Source of the DNA: Cymodocea nodosa
Taxonomy: Eukaryota > Streptophyta > Magnoliopsida > Alismatales > Cymodoceaceae
Length of the DNA stretch: 64,000 bases
Reading direction: 5' to 3'
Assembly: GCA_036874045.1 (NCBI GenBank)
Contig: CM072336.1
Span: 2,686,001-2,750,000, forward strand
Part shown: one piece after another, positions 1 through 13,500 of the stretch
Position numbering within the stretch: the stretch's first letter is position 1
Layout of the letters: the number at the start of each line of letters is the position of its first letter
Notes under the pieces: model-generated
The model's input: only the letters and a program-made list of their open reading frames with translations
What the model was told of the DNA's origin: nothing
Database searches by the model: none
Program-made: the position numbers and the translations under genes

Positions 1-3000
1 AAAAGAGGAGGAGTTCTGAAATGTTGTCAAGGGTGAATCCTGCAGCTGATGCCCGTCCACACGCCATTGATAGCTCCTGCTTCAATGCCAAAAGCCGCAC
101 TTCAATGGCTTTTAGAAGTTCTGTCCTGGCAAACAATAAGTACAAGGCAATGATAATAAACCAACAACCATTCAAAAAATTGTGAGAAATCAACTGAAAT
201 CAGGAGACACAAACACTGAACCGGTTAGACATTTCAGTTTGGATGTAAATAGCAGAACCACTTCTTTCACTTAGAGTGCATTAGCACAAACCCATTTGAT
301 AATACATCTGGAGTCAGCTTCTGACTGTGTTAAGTACTCATGATATCATACTGCTTGAGGCTACAATTTTGAGTATTTATCAAGTTATTTTGATTTACAT
401 AAAGAGAAGCAATCATATTATATTATTATGTGACTCCTTCAAAGTGATTTTATAGATTTTCATCTTCTCTGCAGCAATTTTATAAGAAACTACTTCATAA
501 AGTCTTTTGCAAATGAAATCAAACTTTATATAAAAGACAAATGCATGTGTAACTTAACAATAATGATCTATTCATTCAACTGATGATAATGTAACCAAGT
601 ACCATAAAAAGAATAATGGATAAAGATATTTATTAACAAGATTCAACCTATTTCCCCCTCAAAAAAAACTATAATGGATAAAAAAGTACAATATTGAGGT
701 CAACATACTTTATATATGCCTTCTAGTCATATTATATAATATTGAATAAATAAAAATTTCTAACAAATAAAGAGGATTTTAATAGTATATATAGCTTTTT
801 CCATGTGTGCAGATAGAAAATGTGAAGAGAGAAAAAATAGGATAATGTAGTTGGGAATAAGAAAAGAGGAGTCAAGAACTGAGCACAAATAAGAGGCAAA
901 GAAAATCATATAGAAATAACAGACAAATAAAAGGAGGAAGATAATGATGTTAAAGATCCAAAATAGAAAATATAAATACCAAATATAAGAGAAAAATAAA
1001 GCATTAAAAGATAAAAAGTAGCATCATTAAAAGTACCAAGGTAATTAAGGTGATGAGGCGATGAAAGAATATCAAGGCAACTTAAGGTGATCGCATGGTT
1101 GAATTCAATGGCATGAGGACTTGTAAAGATTTCAAACCTAAATATTTTCTCATTGAGTACACTATTGAAAAGCACATGCAAAATATGATTAAACTCTATG
1201 TTGAGTAAGATACATATAAATTACACTCTATGTAGTTTATAAAGTAAAAAGTAGGTAATTTAAAGAATCTCTTGCATCCAAATATCAAACATTATAGATC
1301 TATTATAAACAATAAAAATAACTTGGTGTTTGAATTGCTTCCTAATAAGCATTTACATGCAAGCTCAATCCCTCTTTGCAAATTAAACACATTTTATAGA
1401 ATATAACAATGGTCTAAGAATTTTTCTAAATGAGAATTTTGGGTGTTTCACAAAAAAGGTCAGTCGAGCACCCAGCCCCTGACTTACACAACCACTAGTG
1501 GTTTTTTAAAAGAGGGGTACAACACAAGTAACTCAAGCATGCTTAACTGCAGAATTATAATGGATCTATATGATTGCACCCATCCCAATGCCAAAGGTTG
1601 GTCTCACATAAATGAACACCAAGGCAGAGACTGAATATGTAACAAATATTTCTAACATTCTATTCTCATGATTGTCTTTGATAGTTCAAAAGTAATACAA
1701 ATTAGATATCTGTCACCATAAAATCAATTTCTCAACCATATATGGAGAAATTTGGTGATAAATCATTAGCATCCTTTAGCTCGTCTCTCCAAAAGTGTAA
1801 TATATTCAACGTTAATCAAAGAGATGGATAGATATTTCAATGTTGTAAATATTCATCCAAAACCATGATTATGTTTAAACACAATTTCCTGAACCAATGA
1901 AATTATATGCAAGTCATCAACGTATGTCCAAAAATACCAGTTGAAGTCTGGATTATCAAGTTCAAAGAAAACAACAATGAAAGAAATCAATGATTCCAAA
2001 ATAACAAGCAAGAAAAAAGTCTTACTTTGTTATGTCTGCATTAGATGCAGTTGATCGTTCATTTTCACCTACAAGTACAAGACTTCCTTGGTTACATATA
2101 TGTTGTTCTCATAGCTTCGATGAAAAGGGATGAGATAAAGAGGGGAAAATGTCAAATTCATATTTAACATACCAATGTTGATTATTTTACCCTTTTGATA
2201 TCATAAGCTCTCTACTCACACATTTTTGTGATTAACATGAAAAATTTTACTTCTATGAATTTGAGAATGTAAAACAAACCATCAAAATAAAATAAAAGGC
2301 TTAAGCATGCCAGTTTCTTAAGAAGAAAATCACATTTGTTGAAAAATTTAAAGTCAAGACTTGAACATCACAACAAGCTAAAAGATGAAATTCTTCTTCG
2401 ATTGTGCAGATCCTTGAAAAAAACTGGTCTTAAACTGTTCTTACACAGCACCATCTTAAGATTGACTTGACTATCATTTAAGTGCCTAGAAATTGGAAGT
2501 GGTTCTGAAATTGGAAGAGTTTGTGATGGAACTAGGACAGAAAAAACATGTGCTTTATAAAATATTGGCACAGGAAATTCAGACATGCCAAAGCAATTGC
2601 AAACCGTGACTATCAGAAGCTACTATCAAAGGAAAGAAGCCACTTCTAAACTAGCAAGAGAAATGAAATGGTGATGGTGACTTGTATTTTTTGCCCATAG
2701 ATATAAATCAACAAAGAAAGCAAGCACTTATTATGTCAAATAGTCAACAATTTAAAGAACGATGTCAAATGTGAATTTACAAAATTCTTGAAACAATGAA
2801 GTTAAGTCATACTTGTTAGAAATTTTTCTTTAAAATTTGAAATTGCTCTTCACTTCAGATAATTACATCCACATGACAAAGGTTCTTAAATTTGCTTGGT
2901 GGTATTCCTTTCATGTTTAAGTTTTTTTCATTTTCTTCAGTGGTCTGACAAATACACCCACATAACAAAAGGTTAAATTTGCTTGGAGCCTTGACGGTAT

Positions 3001-4268
3001 CCCTTCCATGTTAAAGTAGAATTTTTTTTTTTTTACATGCAAGACATATAATCTATAATTGTTTAAGAACATCTTATATGTTATCATAAACTGATTTAAA
3101 TGCCTAAAACGATAATCATGAAATCTAATAGTGCAGATGGCATGGCATTAAAATGTACAATAAAATGTATCTCATGCTAAATTACTGTCTTTGAGCTACA
3201 TGTTAGGAGTGCTCACAGTGTTAACAAGAGAAGAAAGGTGAATATACATAATCAAAGATAAGAGATTTATCATACCAGTTGAGCCAGAAAGTGGATCTGC
3301 TGCACCCTGAGCCAGAAACATTTCTGCTTTCAATAAAACCTATACAAGAAACAAAGACAATGCAAATGGATTGAATAGCTCACAAAACCTGTGAATAAAT
3401 TGTCCTTGCTCCTTCCAACTGAATCATCTCTGCATCAAATGTATTGACCAATTCCAGTACATCTGGTGTGCTAACAAATCTAACAAATCTGCAGTGGGTA
3501 ATACCACAAGAAGCAATCTTATTACTAACAATGTGGAGAAGAAAATTCAGTTTGCATCAGTATCTGTTGTTTTTCATTAAAATGTAGAAACATAGGCAGC
3601 CTGGTTCAAGCAAGATAATTCACTTCTCATACAAACAAAAAGATAACAAACTAAATAACAAATTTCATGATCAGTTCCCCTTAAGGCAAACAAAAAGACG
3701 TCAATGTAGCTGGGCAGCATCATGCCTACTCTAGAACTACAGATGAGAAGACAGTGATTGAGGATGCTCTGCTTCTTTCTTCTAAGTTCATGTATAAGAA
3801 GAAATGGCAAAAAAATTATCCCTTGCCTTTCAAGCGTTCCTTTATTGAACCAAATGGCAGAATTTTTCTTCTTATTGACTTCAAGCTTTATTGTTTGACC
3901 TGCCTGAGCAACCTGCTCTTCAGCAACTTTCAAATGGGTTACAAATGGTTTCAAAAATCCAGAGGCAAGTTTTTCTGTCTTTCCATCAGCCGAAACAAAC
4001 AATTCACAGCTGTAGGCATAAAATAGAATAAATAAATAACAGATGAGTATGGAATAACTGAATAAGTAAAGATTTCACAGAATTGCAAAATTGAAAATGG
4101 CATGCTGTAGCCATAAAATGCAATGAATAAAATAACGGTTGAGTGTGAAATAACCGAATAGGTAACGATTTCACAGAATTTCAAAATTCAAAATGGCATT
4201 CTTTCTCACCGTGAGCGTCTTGGTGACAGCTGAAACAGAGCATAGTCTACAGGAGTATCAGAATTCAT
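1..4268 (-). CDS. COP1-interacting protein-related gene, 5' part (six exons, runs off the left edge)
   Basis: Coding exons, read on the minus strand: 4268-4210, 4009-3827, 3488-3389, 3339-3276, 2068-2026 and 125 to beyond base 1. They join in frame to about 191 residues. The start reads [20 protein letters not shown], followed by a block with [15 protein letters not shown], then [14 protein letters not shown], then [20 protein letters not shown]. This order (a conserved N-terminal DYALFQL domain, an 'ERFVRFVxTPEVLE' motif, then a helical 'R/LLALKQEL' segment) is that of the plant COP1-interacting-protein-related family, large nuclear or cytoplasmic proteins known by relation to the light-signalling regulator COP1; their biochemical activity is not established. 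Most of the protein lies outside the window. Intron 2 uses a GC donor (GAAAG then GCAAGG, 3826-3825); all other introns are GT-AG. The start is the first in-frame ATG and fits the family N-terminus. A 5' UTR exon may exist between 4270 and 5330 but cannot be fixed. Confidence 0.85.
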
Positions 4269-4269
4269 C

Positions 4270-5330
4270 TTTTCAATGCTGCTGACAAGACAAACTTCTC
4301 GAAAACTCAATAAGCTAGATTCCAAGAAAGCCTTTCAGCAATTCCGAGTCAATTTGCACTCTGCAAAAGTGAAACCCCAATCATCTGAACCCAAATCAAA
4401 GGAGTTCGCAAAAGATCTGAATTTTACTGCTGGAAAAATGAGCTTGATTGAAGAAATCGACGGAAATGGACCAACATTCTAACATCCCCAACTAAGACCC
4501 TCATAAAGTGGCGTGTAACAAAACAAACGTAGGAAAGGCATCAACTTGACACGCTTAGCGAGAGAGAATCTGGCATGAACCTGCATTGCCCAAACAACTC
4601 TGAAATATTAAAACCCTAATTCCCAATCAGAACAGCTCTTACTAAGATTGTTGCCCACCCACCAAACTACTGCGATAGAGCACTAACAATTCAACAACAT
4701 CGGAAACAAATTCTCTAAGTTCCACAGCAATGCTGCCAGAAACAAACACACCAGCATACCCTCCTCACCCAAACTCATAGAGAAGCCCACTACACCCTCC
4801 CCCCAAAGCCCAAAATTCCTATTGTTTCCAACAAAACATCACCAGCATTTCACCCAAAAGCACAGTTCGATCGGCACATTACCTCGAGATCAAATCATCC
4901 ACACTCTTCCAAACCAATCCCGTCCAAAGTAAATAAACGAGAAAAGATCCGATCTTTCCCCACTGTACTAGATTCAAACACTGCTACTCGACTTACCTCC
5001 GACGAAAGGAAGCAAAAAAGATGGGCACTCCAGCGCACGACCTTGGATCCTCCCAATTCACCGCTCTGTTACCTTCCTTCTACCAAGTATGCACCAACTC
5101 TTCACCTAGAAGGAGCCTCTCTCTCCTCCCTTCCAACCCTAACGGAGTTCTCGTCTGGCGAAAGGGTAGCGTGTACAGTGGCACTGGTGTTTGCTTGAAC
5201 TCACCAACTTTTTGCCCCTCTCTGGAAATCTCCAGGTCCTTTTATCTTTTTCCCTTGGGTTTTTCCTGCGACAACGGTGGGAGTTGGAGCGAGATGGCGG
5301 AAGAAAGCCCGAGTGAAAAGGATCTTCGAG
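4270..5330 (-). promoter_or_regulatory. Probable 5' UTR and promoter region of the COP1-interacting-like gene
   Basis: This stretch lies just upstream of the start codon of the minus-strand gene and is less AT-rich than its surroundings. It contains no coding exon that I can support. The plus-strand open frame at 5021-5359 has no recognisable domain. No clear TATA box was fixed. The assignment as promoter/leader rests on position only. Confidence 0.35.
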
Positions 5331-5359
5331 TTTGTCAAAAAAAATTATATATATATTAA

Positions 5360-6990
5360 ATAGCCACCATTATCAAAATTAAATACAAACGATCTTTATT
5401 ATAATACATAATGATAATTTTCTCGATGAAAATATTTTTTTATATAAATTCAATTCTAAGTACGATTACATGGAATTCAAATTATATATGAAAATTTTTT
5501 ATTATTACCAAAATACACCTATAAGTATTTTTTTAATGAAAATATCTTTCACGGAATTAAGCCAGATTTCGGTATTTAAACTGCACTTGAACGCAAGTTC
5601 GAAGAGAAAAAATTTTATAAAACATGATTCTGCGTAAATTTCAAAACAACAAAATTGTGAGATTCTGAGTCGCTATTTAAATTTATGATCAAATTAAAAA
5701 ATTACGAGTAATATTATTACGATATATTCCAGTTATATATATTCTTGACGTCAATTCAATCGAAACAGTTACAGTTGTCACTAGGATTTAAATTTTAATA
5801 TACATAAAAATTATATACACTCGATGACGCCAACATCATTTATCTCCATGGTCGCTTTAAAAGGACTGGTCAACAAACCCATGGACCCAAACGAAAGGGA
5901 ATCTGATGACCAGGATTTGAGTATCTTCGCAATCAACGAGTAATCTATGGTTAGTCTTAAGTTATTTTATAAGATTCCTAGGAAAGGAAATATTAAATTC
6001 AAATACAAGGAAAATATTACCAACAAAAAAACACCATGGGTATTTTTTTTCTTTCGCCACCAAAGATAATTGTTTGTTTTGCCCGTAATGTTCGATTTCT
6101 CGGTGTTCGGAGTTGGTACGGTTGTCATTTTCATTTCACGCTAATTCTACGAGAAAATATCCGTTTAAGAACAAGATTTAATAAACAAGACGCGGTTGGT
6201 TGGTTTTAATAGTAAAATAGGGCAATTATTTCTTAGGAAAAAGATCTTAAATTTGAGTTTAAAGAAAAAAAAAATTACTGTTAACGAAAAATATACAGTA
6301 CGGCTGCCAACTCCTGCCGTATTTTCAATTAACGGATTTTTTTCTATTTCTACGTATTTATTAAAGACGACCAATAGCGATATGATAAATTTGTTTTTTT
6401 TCTACGGCATTGTAAATAAATGTCACAGTGTACGTCTACGGTAAAAAGAAATTACGAGCGTCGATTTTCATCATTAATCTTGCATAAAATATTTACGCAA
6501 ATACTACTAATTTCGTGTAAAACTTCACTTTTATCTGCATAGCTTTCACTTACAGTGTTATGCATAGATGCTATAATTCACGTAGTTTACTTTCACTTGA
6601 AATCAAATGGTTAATCTCATCTTTATTTTTCTTGTGAGTTATGTAAGTGTGACACATCAAAATTAAATTTAATATTCTATTTTACAAAAAAATATTATAA
6701 ATACTTATGGAAAAAAATAAATTTTATAAAAGAATTTTATCTCAATGCTAAACAAAATACCGTCATGTCAAGAAGGAGAGATAAATTTATCAAAAATGGT
6801 GAGATAAACGAATATGTTTTTATTTATCCTTGCAATAAGATAATACTCAAACAAAAGTGTGTTTCCTCTACCATTTTGAAGGAGTCGAACAAGATTTAAG
6901 TATTCTTAGACCACATCTGTTTTAAAGGTGTTCTTGACTCCAACATATGTTTAGAAGCCGAATACAAAAGTAATCCACTTTTACTTTAAA
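5360..6990. other. AT-rich intergenic sequence, nothing recognised
   Basis: No coding exon, RNA gene or bounded repeat could be supported here. The short frames present consist of homopolymer-rich sequence. Confidence 0.5.
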
Positions 6991-7184
6991 GAAAACGCAT
7001 GAAGAGTGTAACAGTAATCCAATACAAAAAAGTTGAATGGGTGTTCACTCGTGCCTGCCACTTCTTCACGACTTCATGTCCTTTGCCTCTTCGATTTGTC
7101 TTCCCCTTCGTCCACCATGAACACCGCCCGTTTGTCTTCTCCCTTGTCCTCCACGAACATCTTCTCCTTCATCTTCCACAAACG

Positions 7185-7206
7185 CCGTCCGTCCGTCCGT
7201 CCGTCC
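7185..7206. repeat. (CCGT)n microsatellite
   Basis: About five tandem copies of the tetranucleotide CCGT lie inside a pyrimidine-rich stretch (7060-7270). The open plus-strand frames across this stretch reflect its C+T bias rather than a recognisable protein. Confidence 0.8.
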
Positions 7207-8140
7207 TTCTTCTCCTTCATCCTCTACGGACGTCACCACCTGTCTGTCTTCCCCCTTTCGTCTGTTAGACCCACGTCAGTGCAAAATCTGGTTGTGTTGT
7301 GTCGTCTGTTTGCAGAAGAAGACGATCGTCCTCTACGAAGAAGGTATATGCAAACGATGTATCCTTATTTGGGATCTATAGGGTATTACGATTTCAGAAG
7401 GCAAGTCGTCTATTAGATATCCTTTATGTGGGTTTCCCGGTAATCTGATAAAATGAAGTGTCCATTTGTTGGGTTTTCAAATTTTGCTCCTCCTTTGGGC
7501 ATTGTGGTCGTGTACATCTCCCTTTTTTACAAGAAGGTGAGAGCTCATATTTGAAACCCAACAGTTATGTGTATCGTTGTGTATGGTAGATGTCTTCAGT
7601 TATCCTCGTTACATTTTTCCTTACAATAGATGGATGGTGGTTAGATTTTTAGACATGAACTCATGCCTCCATTTCCACGTGGAGTTGCTTCGATTTTCTG
7701 TTGTTTCGAGTAGAAGAATACTTGTCATTGGCTAGACTGTGGTCTAACATGTATGTAAGAACAATTTTTCTCCTGCAATAATGGAATCAAAAATTGTCGC
7801 TACCTCCTGTAGCTTGAAGCATTCGATTGTTTTTAAGGAATTGCTTTTAGCCATATGTAAAAATAATAAAGGGATGCTTTTAAATGGATTGTATGTAAAA
7901 GTAAAACGCATGTTTTTTATATGAAACAGTCAAAGGATGATCTTTTTCTTATATGTATCATTCCTAGATCTTATATTCCACAATATATGAAAGTCAATTA
8001 ACGCACAAATGAAAGTTGGTTAGAATCCCACGACCAAAACTTGGGAAAGAGCAAATGACAATGGGTGTAATTAGCTTCAAGATGGTACGTAGCTGTTAAT
8101 TATTTAATAGCAAAAATTTTGCATTATTTATATTTTCCCT

Positions 8141-8350
8141 TTGTTTTATTTTATTTTATTTTTGCATGTTGAGCCTTTATGCAAGAAATTTTGTTATAAA
8201 GAAATTAAATTCCTAACCCTTTTAGAAAAGCTGTTTGATGATTCTGTAGCAATAGGAAAGCATTATTTTATTCTAGGATCGTCATCAAATCTAGAACAAT
8301 GTGATAACTTCTTTGATGATAATGAACAACCTCCACCAGAAGGTGATTGA
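8141..8350 (+). pseudogene. Possible remnant of a Myb/SANT-like (transposon-related) gene
   Basis: The frame reads LFDDSVAIGKHYFILGSSS and, near its end, DNFFDDNEQPPPEGD. This resembles the segment following the Myb/SANT-like DNA-binding domain in plant L10-interacting-MYB/Harbinger-associated proteins, where a 'F..SVATG..A..P' motif precedes an acidic stretch. The DNA-binding part is not visible upstream and no complete gene can be built, so this is most likely a fragment. The family assignment is tentative. Confidence 0.3.
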
Positions 8351-8915
8351 ATTAAAGATCGTTTAGCTGATGGTAGTGTAGTTAATTTCGTTACTTAAAG
8401 TTTGACCTTGAATATATCATTTACCAGACTTACATTGCATAACAGATGCTGCTACTTTATGGATGCATGGTTGAATGAAATGCTTGGTGAATATATGAAG
8501 TGCTAGTTTCTGTATCTGTGATGTATGGATGAATGCTTCGATGAAAGGAATACTTTGAATGAAAAGGGAGGACGCGTTGCGTGTGCATGCCATGCCATCT
8601 TCTCCTGGCCACAGTTTTACGTGTCTGTCTTTTTTTATGCGTGCATTCGTTGTTTAAATTACATAATAAAATCTTTTAATCATAATATTAAACCTTAATC
8701 AACTCACTGTTACTTTCTTTTTATTTAGTACGTCGTAGAATGCAACGGTACAATGTTAAAGTGAATAAACGGAATCCTGTAATCGAATTTAAAACGATTT
8801 CAAACCCATGACCTCCTTAACATGAAAGGTAAACAAACATCTTCGTTACTTGAAATGCATGGTAATACTTTTGACTGTTAAACAATTTAATTTCCTCCTC
8901 ACTTGAATTAAAATC

Positions 8916-9110
8916 CTATATTATCTTCTTGCCACGCTCCCAAAGGTATCCAACCTTTTCTTTTGCCCAAAAATATCCACTCCGAAGGCTTCTCCCACCG
9001 AAAGAGCCGCTCTTGGATCCAAACGCAGCCTGGAATTCTTGGTGCACAACATCTTCGGATCTGATGACGCGTTCCATCGCATTTTCAACGGAGTAGACAC
9101 AACATGGCAA
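8916..9110 (-). CDS. Unrecognised open frame, 64 residues
   Basis: A minus-strand frame containing MERVIRSEDVVHQEFQAAFG followed by a Gly/Ser-rich and an aromatic-basic tail ending at a stop. No family is recognised, and there is no neighbouring exon with clear splice signals. It overlaps a second minus-strand frame (8921-9268), so at most one is real. It could be a terminal exon of a degraded gene or chance. Reported only because composition here is less AT-rich than around it. Confidence 0.12.
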   Translation of the reverse strand: MPCCVYSVENAMERVIRSEDVVHQEFQAAFGSKSGSFGGRSLRSGYFWAKEKVGYLWERGKKII

Positions 9111-9291
9111 AAAGAAAGGGTTCTTTTTGTGATGGAACAGGTTTGGTTGAACGAATAAGCTAAAGTTTTAGTCCAACATCGATTGTGATGTGACCTGATT
9201 TCCCCCATCTCCGCCAACATCCCACGTTGCCTCGCACTCCTCACACGGCAACTCCCAAAAGGCAACAACGATCCATTACCACTCGCCTACC

Positions 9292-9944
9292 TTGCCCAAG
9301 CAGAACAAGCTCGGAGAAGAGCTTCGTAACCGTTCGATCAAGACCGGCCGTTTGATGAATGGTTACAAGGCAAAATACAGGGAGCTTAGCAATTTCACTG
9401 ATAATTTAGATATTTCGGCTTGTAATCTTGGTTCAAATGGAAACAGATTATTTCAGACCTGCTCAGAGAGAATTCCAGAACATTACAATTGACAGGCAAG
9501 TACATAAAAAAGATGTCCTGGGCTGGAAGAAAACTCAGCGACTTGCCCGTTGCCACAAATATAAGAACACTCGGTAGAAAAAAGCCTTTGCCGATTGACA
9601 GAACGCTCGGGATTATCATCAAATATACAATGTGGTGCTGCCAAAAATATTTGAAAGACAATGAGAATAACAAGCGAAGAAATGTTGCTATCACCAAACG
9701 AAAAAAAATAAGAATAATGGGCAACATGAACGCCCATCAGCCTTCCAACTTATCTATGATTACAAAGCAAGGGCATGGACGGGGGCTGCTCGAACTTGTT
9801 GAAGACAATGCAAGAAGAGGTATGCAAAATGGCAACCATTTTATAATGGAAATGTTTTCTTTTAGATTTGAACTATTGACTTACTTCCTTCCTGTTGGTT
9901 TAACTATAGTACCTGCTTTTGCCTTTTCCCTTTTGGAGAGCTAA
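9292..9944 (+). CDS. Two adjoining unrecognised open frames
   Basis: Frames at 9292-9492 (66 residues) and 9489-9944 (151 residues) overlap by four bases on the plus strand. The first is rich in Asn/Arg/Leu; the second carries a basic stretch (KRRNVAITKRKKIRIMG) and a hydrophobic C-terminus that could form one membrane segment. No family is recognised and no splice-joined partner was found. A chance origin is more likely than a gene. Confidence 0.12.
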
Positions 9945-9949
9945 ATAAA

Positions 9950-10550
9950 CATTTTTCGAAAATGTCAAACTGGAGCATGACGCCTCGACATAACCATCAG
10001 CAAAGCGACCTATTATGGGAAAGCGCAGAACCCAAATTTGATGTTTCTATCAAGTAATCAAAATAGAACACATGACCATAAATAATAAGAAAATAGTAAT
10101 TAAATGTGGGGAAAAGACATGAAGAACTATGAATGCAAGGAATTGTCCCTCAATATTTTGTTTTGCCAATTGGATAGACACAATAATAATAAATCCAATT
10201 GAGATTAATTAGATGCACTATTATAAAAATTAATATTATATGCCCTATAGCATACTCATCCATTTAAATGGATAAAACAGTATGCTTGTAGGACAGGTGT
10301 GGAAAATAATACAACATGAAAAACCAATAACTGTTTGAATTATGGAAAACAATACAATTACGTTGCTGCATTGTAAATTTAGGAATTTGAATTCCACAAA
10401 GCAAGCAACCTAGACATATATTAATCTTTATGGCATCCACATCAAGAAAATATAGAACCAAGAAAACCTGGATATGGTGTTGTAAACATGTGACACTGCC
10501 AGAAAAAGCACAAAATTATATTTAGATACCATCTCACCACCAGTATCCAA
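9950..10550 (-). other. Probable 3' UTR and downstream sequence of NUP107
   Basis: Sequence directly after the NUP107 stop codon on the minus strand. It is AT-rich with no coding signal. A polyadenylation site could not be assigned with confidence. Confidence 0.35.
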
Positions 10551-13500
10551 CTATGCATCATCCAAGGAATCCTCCTCGAAAGACTCCATTCTGTACAATG
10601 AGCACTCCCTTTCGCACAACATAAACTCCTGTAGATGGAAGAATTTCACAATGCTGTAAACTCATTTGAAGGGTACAAGCACACGGCCAAATAGAAAGAA
10701 TAAAATAAATATATAGAACTACCAACTGCAATAAAATATGAATACAAGCAAGGTCAAAGATCTGATCATCATACCTGCAATTGTTGTTGACTAAACAGAT
10801 TAAGCAACCCAGTTTGGGGGTCGGTCACCAAATCAATTAATTGACTGCGGCAATCAGTTGAATCTCCCCACTCACATAGGGACACTGAAACCTTAACAAA
10901 ATTAAGAAAATAAGCTGGCAATAGACTATGCTATAGCTGACATGATGCAAAGGTCAATTTAACTTCTCCTAGCAAGAATGATAAGGAAGACCATGACTTA
11001 CTTGCATGCACCGAAGAATCATCTCAGGCAAACAACATCTACGACAAAGACCCTTCATAACATAAGTAGCAGGACATTCCAGAAAACCATCCTGAGACGA
11101 GTACCAAGCATCTAGCCTGGATATCTCCATTGTAACTCCTGACCGAAACCGACTGAGTTCACCTGCTTGCAAATTCGGATCAGTCATTATAAAGAAAAAA
11201 ACTGTTCTCTTTCTTTGGTTAAGAATCAAAATGGTCATTTTCCTAGAATGGATGCTTGCCAGCCAATTTTGTTGTATAATTTATATATAAAGATAATTTT
11301 GAAAAAAAATTGGATTGTCTCACTTTCCTGTTATTGTTAACCACATTGACAGAATTTCATTGTGATTCTAATTTAAATGATTAAATAATTTCTGTTTTTT
11401 ATTGTTGTAACTTTTTTCTAAAGCTAAACTAAAAACCATCTTTGTATCTAATGATCCAGTAAAAATAGGTACAACCATATGAAAATTTTATTGTGCGGTC
11501 AAAAATACGAAAATATCAACTTGATGAACTATGACCAGAAGATTATATTAGTAATATTATTCCAGCACCTTTGAATCCAGATGCAAGCATTTTTGCAAGA
11601 ATTCCCCCATCGCCAGTTTCATGCAGTCCAAGGCCATCACCTTCTACTGCCATGCAACGGATGGATACACCAATGCAGAAGTTATCTTCTGGAGAGATAG
11701 CAACATTTACCTGTCATACATGGCAAACAAAGATACCGATTTGTTAAACCCCTGCTTCAGAAGCCACACATTCAAAAAAGAGAAAGATGCAAATCTCTCT
11801 GAGTTATTGAACTTACAGCCAGCTGGCGATTTAGTACATCTCCTTCACTAACTGTGGAATAAAGTGCACTTGATAATGTTGTACATAAAGTTGCATCTGG
11901 ACGCAGGCATTCACCAGAAGGCAGGCAAAGCATTGCAGTGGCATGCAGCTCAACAAATATACGGTCAGTTGTCTTGAATGGGCTAGTTTCAGTTGTACAT
12001 AACCAAGAATTTCCTTCCCCTACAAGATGAAAATAATAATAATATGAGAACAAAAAATCAAATTGACACCTAACAAAGAAACTTAAAATACCTGACAGCA
12101 AAAAATCTGGAAACCCTAAATTATTGTTGCTTTATATTTAAATATATATAATTGGAAAACAATTTTCAAAATGTGGACCTTCATGCATATTAAATGATGA
12201 AAATGAAAACTGGAAAGCTGGAAGTATTTGATTATTTGTTAATGCCCCTTAAATTAAAAGCTTGCTTGATTCCCTTTTTCCATCTTCACTTATTTTGTAT
12301 TATTAAGGTGGTCAAGTGTCTTTGAGTTGGTAGTGGTCGCCACACTGATGCTGTGTTATTGGGGAAATGGATATTCATATGCCTTAGGCCACTACAAAAC
12401 TATAAATATATGTTTAACCCCTTAGTGATCAGGTAAATCAGTGTGCTCTTCATAGGAACTAAGGCACCATAATGCCCGGGCACCTAGGGGACACCACGGT
12501 GCCTGAGCACCTAGGCAAAACCAATCCAAACAAAACTGAATCGAAAAGCAGTAGTGTTAACTACTGCTAATGCACATTGGCACACACATATGGGAGGGAT
12601 GTAAGTATGCATGTGTGATGTCTAAATATCTTAACATAAAAATAACTTAAAAAATAAGCCTAAGATCAAATTAAAATGATTGAATATAAACCAAAGGTAA
12701 CATTTAAATAGATTTTAGTTTTATTTAACATGAATATAACGTATGATTAATTAATGTATATAATTGAACCATGTAAAACATTTCTTAAAGTATTTGGATC
12801 CAATTATATATTTAATTAATTATAGTATATTAAGAACCAAGCATAGATTCCAAATTTTCTTTTTCACTCTTCAATTGGATATAAATAATCTCTAAATTCA
12901 ATTTTTCTGATTTGGATAATATTCAAATTCGGATGTATCCATCAAATTTCAATTCAGATGAGGAAATTAATATTCATTCAGATTTGGATACAGTTAAAAA
13001 ATTTGGATTCAGATACAAATTACTAATAAAACCATTTCACATTTGTTCCGTTTACAACCTTAGTTGCCTTTATTGATTGGAGACAAGTTGTAATGTATCT
13101 ATATTGGTGGACTAGTGGGACTTACTGGTTGGCCCTTTTGGCGACATTTCAGGGAAGCTACTACATTCTGGGAAGTCTGTAGACTGGATCCTACCTTCCA
13201 AGGGCACAAGAGAAAGACTTGGGCCTCACTCTCACTAGCTAGTTGGTGGCACATATGACTGGAGAGGAACAGGAGTATCTTTCAAGGCATTGCCCAACCT
13301 TTTCACATTGTAGGAGCAGGCTTTTAAGATAATGTTATGTTGGACCCAAGAGGAAAAGGGCCAATCGGGCATAGATAGTACTTTAAGGAGTTGGTTGCAT
13401 CTCATTTGGCGTCAATATTTGTTTTGTTACAAACCTCCCACCCACTTTTTGGCTTTGGCCTGTCATTGTTAGAGTATGATCAGTTTGGGTTGTAGTCTTG

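Noticed and set aside
5021..5359. 112-codon plus-strand frame near the COP1-interacting-like gene
   Set aside because: No recognised domain, Ser/Pro/Leu-rich, and located where the leader or promoter of the opposite-strand gene should be.
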